In this document: piece by piece, positions 6,803-11,191 of the stretch
Numbering within the stretch: the stretch's first letter is position 1
How the letters are laid out: each line of letters starts with the position of its first letter
DNA from: Hydrogenimonas sp.
Lineage (GTDB): Bacteria; Campylobacterota; Campylobacteria; Campylobacterales; Hydrogenimonadaceae
Reading direction: 5' to 3'
Length of the DNA stretch: 11,191 bases
Assembly (NCBI RefSeq): GCF_029933015.1
Contig: NZ_JAOZOZ010000021.1
Coordinates: 1 to 11,191 of the forward strand
Position numbers and translations under genes: made by a program
Notes under the pieces: generated by a model
What the model saw: only the letters and a program-made list of their open reading frames with translations
Told to the model about the DNA's origin: nothing
Databases searched by the model: none

Positions 6803-7336
6803 ATGGATAGGATAAAAGTGGGTGTCGTAACGGCGAGCGATCGGGCGAGTGCGGGTATCTACGACGATATTTCGGGTGTCGCCATCATGGATACGCTCAA
6901 AGAGTATCTGCGCAACGAGATCGAGTTTCTCTATCGCTGTATTCCGGACGAACAGGCCAGAATCGAAGAGGCTCTCAGGGAACTGGCCTACGATGAAGAG
7001 TGCGATCTGATCGTCACCACCGGCGGGACGGGTCCCGCACCCCGTGACGTGACACCGGAAGCGACCGAAGCGGTCTGCCAGAAGATGATGCCGGGATTCG
7101 GAGAGCTGATGCGGCAGGTGAGCCTGCAGTACGTGCCGACGGCGATACTCAGCCGCCAGACGGCGGGTATCTGCCACAAGAGCCTGATCATCAATCTGCC
7201 CGGCAAACCCAAATCGATCAGAGAGTGTCTCGATGCCGTCTTTCCGGCGGTTCCCTACTGCGTCGATCTGATCGGCGGCCGCTATATGGTCACCGACGAG
7301 AGCGTCATCAAAGCCTTTCGGCCGAAAGGCAAATAG
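6803..7336 (+). CDS. mogA: Molybdopterin adenylyltransferase MogA
   Basis: MogA adenylates molybdopterin with ATP, preparing it for molybdate insertion by MoeA in molybdenum cofactor synthesis in the cytoplasm. The 177-residue product has the normal single-domain length. Diagnostic stretches are VGVVTASDRASAG (6-18), Asp49 in IPDE, TTGGTGPAPRDVTPEA (72-87) with Asp82, and INLPGKPKSIRECL (130-143); Asp49 and Asp82 fall at the same numbers as the catalytic aspartates of E. coli MogA. It has AGAGGA 6 nt before ATG and its own promoter, so it heads the second rightward unit. The helicase starts 69 nt downstream. MoaB is the nearest alternative, but the length and the SRQTAGI and LPGKPKSI segments fit MogA better. 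Other cofactor genes are not in this window. Confidence 0.92.
   Translation: MDRIKVGVVTASDRASAGIYDDISGVAIMDTLKEYLRNEIEFLYRCIPDEQARIEEALRELAYDEECDLIVTTGGTGPAPRDVTPEATEAVCQKMMPGFGELMRQVSLQYVPTAILSRQTAGICHKSLIINLPGKPKSIRECLDAVFPAVPYCVDLIGGRYMVTDESVIKAFRPKGK
7313..7330. repeat. Perfect 18-bp palindrome at the 3' end of mogA
   Basis: GCCTTTCGGCCGAAAGGC is fully self-complementary and lies in the last mogA codons. In RNA it can fold as a 7-bp stem with a GGCC loop. No U-tract follows (AAATAGGG), so it is not an ordinary intrinsic terminator. It might mark an mRNA end, a processing point or a protein site between mogA and the helicase. Confidence 0.45.
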
Positions 7337-7405
7337 GGATAGCAGAACAGGGAGCGGGATGAACCACACCATCCTCTGCCCGCAATTCACTACCCGTACA
7401 TCATC

Positions 7406-10198
7406 ATGGCCAAGAAAAAGAAAAAACTGATCAAATACAACCAGACCATCCGGAAGATTTTCGGCGGAGAGGGATTCGACGAAGGGATCACCCGCGTGCC
7501 GCTGGACAACCTGATCGAGATGGCGATGATTCTTTCGCTCAAAGAGCAGCATCTGACGAAAGCCGATCTCGTGCGCGCCTTCCGGCGTCTGTGGTCCAAC
7601 GGCGATACGGCGGACAGGGCGCTGATCACGGAGTATCTCAAATCTCTGGACACCACCTTCAAATCCGACAAAACGGTGACCGGCAACGAAGAGAGACTGG
7701 CGAAGATCGACGAAATCCTGTCCCAAATCGAACACACGCCCGCGGAAGAGGTGGCGATCAGGGAGCAGTTCGAAGAGGTACGCCTCAAGAAGATCACCCC
7801 CAAACGGATCGCCAAAGCGCTGCTGAAGATGCGCAACGCGCAGAAGCGTTCGAAACTGGAGGAGAAATTCGACGGGGCTTTCGACGAGAGCGGCCGTTTC
7901 GTCTTTTTCCACTCCTTTCCTTTCGAGATCTTCGAAGAGAAGTTCCACAAGATCGTCCAGGTCTCCTGCACCCCGTTCGACGACGAGGAGATCATGCACC
8001 TCGCCGAATCCGAACTCGACGCGCGTCTGCAGGCGTGCAAGGATGAGGCGGTCGGGAAGAAGGAGCGGGAGATCGCCCTCTTTCTGGAAAAGGCCTCGAG
8101 ACCGAACCGCTATCTAAACAGGGAGCAGATCCTCCAGAGTATCAAACGGATGCCCGAAACGTGCGATTTTCTGTTTGCGCCGGTGCCGGAAGAGTATCTG
8201 CGGCGCATACTTTTTGAAATGTACGAGATCGCCGATGCCGAGTTCCTTTCGGAGACGATCCGGCTCTATAGAAGAAACGAAAAATCTCTCTTCGGCCGGG
8301 AGGAGTGGCGTGTGAGCTACCGGCTGGTTCTGGAGGTCGAAAAGAGATGGCTCTACCAGTCGATCTGGGAGAACGCGCCACTGCCCATCGACGAGGATTT
8401 CGAAAGCAGGCGGATCGAGGTGGAGACGCAGTTCGATGCGGAGCTGGCGGCGCTCAGAGACGCGCTCGTCACGGAGGCCGAAGGGCTCGACCTCAAAAGA
8501 GAGGAGATCGAGACGATCATCGCCCATGCGGTGATCGACGCGATCTCCCGCAAGGAGATCCTGGAAATCCCCTACAAGACGCTCAAAACGATCAACCGTC
8601 ATTTCGCCCGTCAGATCGAGGGACTCAGGCTCAAAAAGCAGCGGGAAGAGCTGCTGGCACGTACGATCCGGGATTTCAAAAACCTCTTTCCCCTGGCGCG
8701 GGAGCTCGGCAGAAAGCTCGTCTTTCACGTGGGGCCCACCAACAGCGGAAAGACCTACGCCGCGATGGAGCGTCTCAAAGCCGCCGATACAGGATACTAC
8801 CTGGCGCCGTTGAGACTGCTGGCGCTGGAGGGGTACGAAACCCTCAAGCAGGCGGGGATTCCCGCTACGCTGGTGACGGGGGAGGAGCAGATCGTCGACG
8901 AGGAGGCGGCCCATGTCAGTTCGACGATCGAGATGGCCAATTTCCAGATCGACGTGGATGTCTGCGTCATCGACGAGGTCCAGATGATCGCCGATCCCGA
9001 CAGGGGCTGGGCCTGGGCCAACGCCATCATCGGCATCCCCGCCAAAACGGTGATCATGACCGGCAGCGAAGATGCCCTCGAAGCGGTGAAGGAGCTGGCG
9101 GAGTGGCTGGACGAGGAGCTGGAGGTGGTGCGTTTCGAGCGCAAGGCCCCGCTGATCCTCAACCATCAGCCCACATCCCTCAAAAGGCTCGAACCCTCCT
9201 CGGCGATCGTCGCCTTTTCCAGGCGGGACGTGCTGGCTCTGAGGGAGCAGCTCTCGGGCCGCTACGACGTTTCGGTGGTATACGGCAATCTCAGTCCCGA
9301 AGTGCGCAGGGAGGAGGCGCGCCGCTTCAGGGAAGGGGAGTCGCAGATACTGGTGGCCACCGACGCCATCGCCATGGGACTCAATCTGCCGATCAAGACG
9401 ATTCTCTTCGCCAGGGATTCCAAGTTCGACGGCCAGAGCAGACGCCTGCTGACCCCTTCGGAGATCCGTCAGATCGCGGGCAGGGCGGGGCGCTACGGCC
9501 TTCACGAGGAGGGTTTCGTGGGGGCGCTCACCGGTCCGGTGCTCCAGACGGTGACGGAGCTGATCGACGAACCGGCACCGCCCATCAGGGGCCCCTACCG
9601 GGTCATGGCCAACTTCGAGCATATCGAGCTGGTCTCCAAAATCATCGAAACCGAAAGCCTTTCGGAGATACTCGGCTTTTTCGTCAAACATATGCAGTTC
9701 GACGGCCCCTTCGTCGCCGCCAATATCGAGAACATGCTCGAAATCGCCAAGATGGTCGATCTCTACAGACTCGATCTAAAAAGCAAATACCATCTGGCCT
9801 GTGCGCCGCTGAGCCTGGGATCGCCCTATCTGGAGAGCGTCTTCCACCGCTATCTGATCGCGCTGGAGCGGAGTGAACCGATCCCCTTCCAGATGCCCCG
9901 GGATCTGCCGGCCGTGGCCCAGACGTCGGACATGCTCTTCGAGGCCGAGGAGATGGTCAAGGAGGTCTCTCTCTACCTGTGGCTCTCCTACCGCTTCCCC
10001 GACGCTTTCGTCGATACCGAAAAGGCACTGGAAGCCAGAGAGATCCTCAACGGTTTCATCGAACGCTCCCTGCGCAAGGGGGTCTTCGCCAGAGCCTGCA
10101 AACGGTGCGGCAAACCGCTGCCGCCCAACTTCCGCTTCGGCATATGCCAGGAGTGTTTCAGAGGAGGACGGCAGATCCGGCGGCATGCGAAACAGTGA
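7406..10198 (+). CDS. SUV3-like DExH-box helicase with C-terminal zinc-knuckle-like motif
   Basis: A 930-residue superfamily-2 helicase close to the Suv3 group, which in mitochondria unwinds RNA in the degradosome. The core is complete: Walker A HVGPTNSGKT (441-450), YLAPLRLLALEGYE (465-478), DEVQMIAD (523-530), TGS (552-554), VVYGNLSPEVR (624-634), VATDAIAMGLNLP (650-662) and QIAGRAGRYG (689-698). The Suv3-type C-terminal stretch YLWLSYRFPDAF follows at 857-868. The tail carries Cys898-x2-Cys901-x12-Cys914-x2-Cys917, a likely zinc site. Residues 1-430 are charged and mostly helical-looking, with no domain I recognise. RNA rather than DNA as substrate is inferred from Suv3. ATG 7406 is the first usual start after an in-frame stop at 7340, yet it lacks a Shine-Dalgarno sequence. 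The stop overlaps the following remnant's GTG by 4 nt. Confidence 0.88.
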   Translation: MAKKKKKLIKYNQTIRKIFGGEGFDEGITRVPLDNLIEMAMILSLKEQHLTKADLVRAFRRLWSNGDTADRALITEYLKSLDTTFKSDKTVTGNEERLAKIDEILSQIEHTPAEEVAIREQFEEVRLKKITPKRIAKALLKMRNAQKRSKLEEKFDGAFDESGRFVFFHSFPFEIFEEKFHKIVQVSCTPFDDEEIMHLAESELDARLQACKDEAVGKKEREIALFLEKASRPNRYLNREQILQSIKRMPETCDFLFAPVPEEYLRRILFEMYEIADAEFLSETIRLYRRNEKSLFGREEWRVSYRLVLEVEKRWLYQSIWENAPLPIDEDFESRRIEVETQFDAELAALRDALVTEAEGLDLKREEIETIIAHAVIDAISRKEILEIPYKTLKTINRHFARQIEGLRLKKQREELLARTIRDFKNLFPLARELGRKLVFHVGPTNSGKTYAAMERLKAADTGYYLAPLRLLALEGYETLKQAGIPATLVTGEEQIVDEEAAHVSSTIEMANFQIDVDVCVIDEVQMIADPDRGWAWANAIIGIPAKTVIMTGSEDALEAVKELAEWLDEELEVVRFERKAPLILNHQPTSLKRLEPSSAIVAFSRRDVLALREQLSGRYDVSVVYGNLSPEVRREEARRFREGESQILVATDAIAMGLNLPIKTILFARDSKFDGQSRRLLTPSEIRQIAGRAGRYGLHEEGFVGALTGPVLQTVTELIDEPAPPIRGPYRVMANFEHIELVSKIIETESLSEILGFFVKHMQFDGPFVAANIENMLEIAKMVDLYRLDLKSKYHLACAPLSLGSPYLESVFHRYLIALERSEPIPFQMPRDLPAVAQTSDMLFEAEEMVKEVSLYLWLSYRFPDAFVDTEKALEAREILNGFIERSLRKGVFARACKRCGKPLPPNFRFGICQECFRGGRQIRRHAKQ

Positions 10199-10467
10199 AT
10201 ATCTACCTCGGTGCCCATCCGGGATTGAAAGAGGGTGCCGGGGAGGTGAGAGGAGAACTCTGCCGCATCACGGATTCCCGACGGCTTTTTTTGCGGTGCT
10301 GGACCGGTACGAAGGGAGCGAATACCGCCGAAATGGTGAAAGAGGCCGTTACCTGGGATGGTGAACGAATCGAGGCTTGGGTCTATCTCTATCTGCCGCC
10401 GGTTCGTGAAGGGCGGATCATAGAAACGGGAGATTACGCCCGTTTCAGAGGAGTCCGAAAAATCTGA
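10195..10467 (+). pseudogene. Gamma-glutamylcyclotransferase-like (YtfP/AIG2) remnant, 5'-truncated and doubly frameshifted
   Basis: The DNA encodes the second half of a YtfP/AIG2-type protein, but in pieces. From the GTG at 10195, one frame gives YLGAHPGLKEGAGEVRGELC, which aligns with LGHYPG...GTVHGEVYRI of E. coli YtfP. The family's core LDRYEGSEYRR then appears only in the -1 frame (about 10290-10331). The first frame resumes with VKEAVTWDGERIEAWVYLYL and IIETGDYARFRG, matching the AWMYVY and LIESGDW part. The Glu of LDRYEG aligns with catalytic Glu82 of the cyclotransferase GGACT, so the uninterrupted 90-codon frame would lack it. The N-terminal VYGSL glycine loop, roughly 40 residues, is absent; helicase coding occupies that place. 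I call it a decaying gene; sequencing indels could explain the shifts but not the missing N-terminus. Confidence 0.7.
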
Positions 10468-11092
10468 GGGCCTCCTCCTCTTCGGATGAGAGGTCCGTGG
10501 GATCGATCTCGCCTTTTTCGATCCGTTCTTTCAGCGTCTCGGTAATGAATCGGCGTGCCTTGACGCGGGCCTCTTCGATATCGTCGATGAAAGCCGATCC
10601 GTTGAAGCTGTAGGGGCGTTCGTTCTCTACACACAAAACGGTGCCTTCGACACTCTTTTCCAGATATTCCGCCACTTCTCTGTAGTTGATGCCAAATTCG
10701 CAACTGTACCAGATCAGATCCTCGAGCCCCTTGTCGGCGAATTCGGCGATACCGTCGGCCGTCGTGTCCTGGTAGGCGGCGAAGGGTGCGTTGGCTGCCA
10801 GCATCTCCTGCCAGGCCCGGCCCGCGTAGATGGAGACTCTCTCCCCTTCGTCTTTCACTTCGTAGTTGTCTCCGAGGATTTTGGCCAGGGGGGTCGGTGG
10901 CGTCAGGGCGGTGCCGACCAGAGATTTCGGCGTGCCCACGAAAACGTAGGGCTGTGCCGGCAGCTCATCGGGTGTGCCGAAAAGGATTTCCCCCTCCGCC
11001 GTGAGGGCCATCGGTTTTTGGGCGTTTATGGCGTTGAGAAACGCCTTTTTGTCGATCTCGACATGCTCTTTCATCAGGTTTTTGAATTTCAC
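10445..11092 (-). CDS. Conserved-looking protein of unknown function
   Basis: I do not recognise this 215-residue protein. It is acidic and soluble-looking, with no signal peptide or membrane segment. The first 130 residues read as mixed alpha/beta (PYVFVGTPKSLVGTALTPPT, residues 48-67). A Cys131 sits in DLIWYSCEFGINYREV (125-140), and Cys154 in TVLCVENERPY. The last 45 residues are helical and highly charged, ending EEEEALRFFGLL. Start choice: GTG at 11092 with GAGG 7 nt upstream; an in-frame ATG at 11074 (MKEHVEI) is the alternative, and a more distant ATG at 11155 would read through the terminator hairpin. Codon use resembles its neighbours, so it is probably real. It runs tail-to-tail into the cyclotransferase remnant with 23 bp of overlap. 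Confidence 0.75.
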   Translation of the reverse strand: MKFKNLMKEHVEIDKKAFLNAINAQKPMALTAEGEILFGTPDELPAQPYVFVGTPKSLVGTALTPPTPLAKILGDNYEVKDEGERVSIYAGRAWQEMLAANAPFAAYQDTTADGIAEFADKGLEDLIWYSCEFGINYREVAEYLEKSVEGTVLCVENERPYSFNGSAFIDDIEEARVKARRFITETLKERIEKGEIDPTDLSSEEEEALRFFGLL

Positions 11093-11099
11093 GAAAAGT

Positions 11100-11103
11100 C
11101 CTC
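11100..11103 (-). promoter_or_regulatory. Ribosome binding site fixing the GTG start of the unknown gene
   Basis: On the minus strand GAGG lies 7 nt before the GTG at 11092. A second purine block, GGGAGG (11114-11119), is too far from that start to act on it directly. Confidence 0.6.
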
Positions 11104-11119
11104 GCTTTTTTTTCCTCCC

Positions 11120-11125
11120 ATTGTA
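11120..11125 (-). promoter_or_regulatory. Candidate -10 element for the unknown gene
   Basis: TACAAT on the minus strand lies 27 nt before the GTG start, allowing a leader of about 20 nt. No -35 match is seen; that position falls inside the adjacent terminator hairpin. Moderate support only. Confidence 0.35.
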
Positions 11126-11128
11126 ATG

Positions 11129-11150
11129 AAAAAAGCCGCGTAGCGACCTT
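11129..11150 (-). terminator. Intrinsic terminator for a leftward gene beyond the right edge
   Basis: Read on the minus strand, GTCGC-TAC-GCGGC forms a 5-bp stem (one G-U pair) with a 3-nt loop. It can extend by A-U pairs into the following run of six T. It would end transcription entering from the right, just before the promoter of the unknown gene. In the rightward direction the tail after the stem is CTTTCC, so it would work poorly that way. Confidence 0.55.
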
Positions 11151-11158
11151 TCCAAAAC

Positions 11159-11184
11159 TTTTAACTTTTCGTTTTTAACTTTTC
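11159..11184. repeat. Two direct copies of TTTTAACTTTTC
   Basis: TTTTAACTTTTC occurs at 11159-11170 and 11173-11184, a 14-nt period. A partial third unit, TTTTCACTT, overlaps the end and runs toward the edge. This is AT-rich intergenic DNA beside the terminator. No function is apparent. Confidence 0.6.
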
Positions 11185-11191
11185 ACTTATT

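Noticed and set aside
8114..9691. A 525-codon open frame on the minus strand across the helicase
   Set aside because: It lies opposite the helicase core motifs, has no recognisable motif, and is explained by codon bias.
10454..10486. TCCGAA/TTCGGA stem as a terminator between the two convergent genes
   Set aside because: The arms are 6 bp with a 21-nt loop and there is no U-tract in either direction, so it does not resemble an intrinsic terminator.
1..11191. tRNA, rRNA, CRISPR array, insertion sequence or prophage
   Set aside because: No cloverleaf, ribosomal RNA segment, regular spacer-repeat array, transposase motif or integrase motif was seen on either strand.

Overview
The window looks like chromosomal DNA of a GC-rich member of the Campylobacterota (Epsilonproteobacteria). 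The basis is gene order and family content. A tight run of aroB, an MscS-type channel, the MtaB methylthiotransferase and an FtsH-like AAA protein resembles the order I recall from Helicobacter and relatives. It is followed by a BioV-type pimeloyl-ACP methyl ester esterase, a family described from Helicobacter. G/C-ending codons are frequent, which also creates many long but spurious antisense reading frames. Genus cannot be fixed from sequence alone; I see no phage, transposon, CRISPR, rRNA or tRNA.

Layout. Bases 3-47 hold the last 14 codons of an upstream gene whose end resembles the final beta strand of an outer-membrane barrel. Bases 80-6201 are one rightward, probably co-transcribed cluster: aroB (shikimate pathway), an MscS-family channel with a long coiled-coil N-terminus, mtaB (tRNA A37 modification), an FtsH paralogue that has lost its zinc-protease motif, and bioV (biotin precursor). 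Joints are 1 nt, 4 nt overlap, 14 nt overlap and 14 nt overlap, so translation is probably coupled although the functions are unrelated. A leftward FHA-domain gene (6173-6673) runs tail-to-tail into bioV, and the two share 29 bp of coding sequence.

From the 129-bp divergent region 6674-6802, which carries extended -10 elements in both directions and several inverted repeats, a second rightward unit begins: mogA (molybdenum cofactor), a 930-residue SUV3-like DExH helicase with a C-terminal four-cysteine knuckle, and a decayed gamma-glutamylcyclotransferase-like gene that overlaps the helicase stop codon. That last gene lacks its N-terminal glycine-rich loop and needs two opposite frameshifts about 40 nt apart to restore the family sequence, including its catalytic glutamate. 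It converges on a leftward gene of unknown function (10445-11092). Beyond that, the right edge holds a terminator reading leftward and short AT-rich direct repeats.

The most notable items are the frameshifted cyclotransferase remnant, the protease-dead FtsH paralogue with a histidine cluster in its degenerate peptidase domain, and the SUV3-like helicase with a roughly 430-residue unassigned N-terminal half. No complete new multi-gene system is evident.
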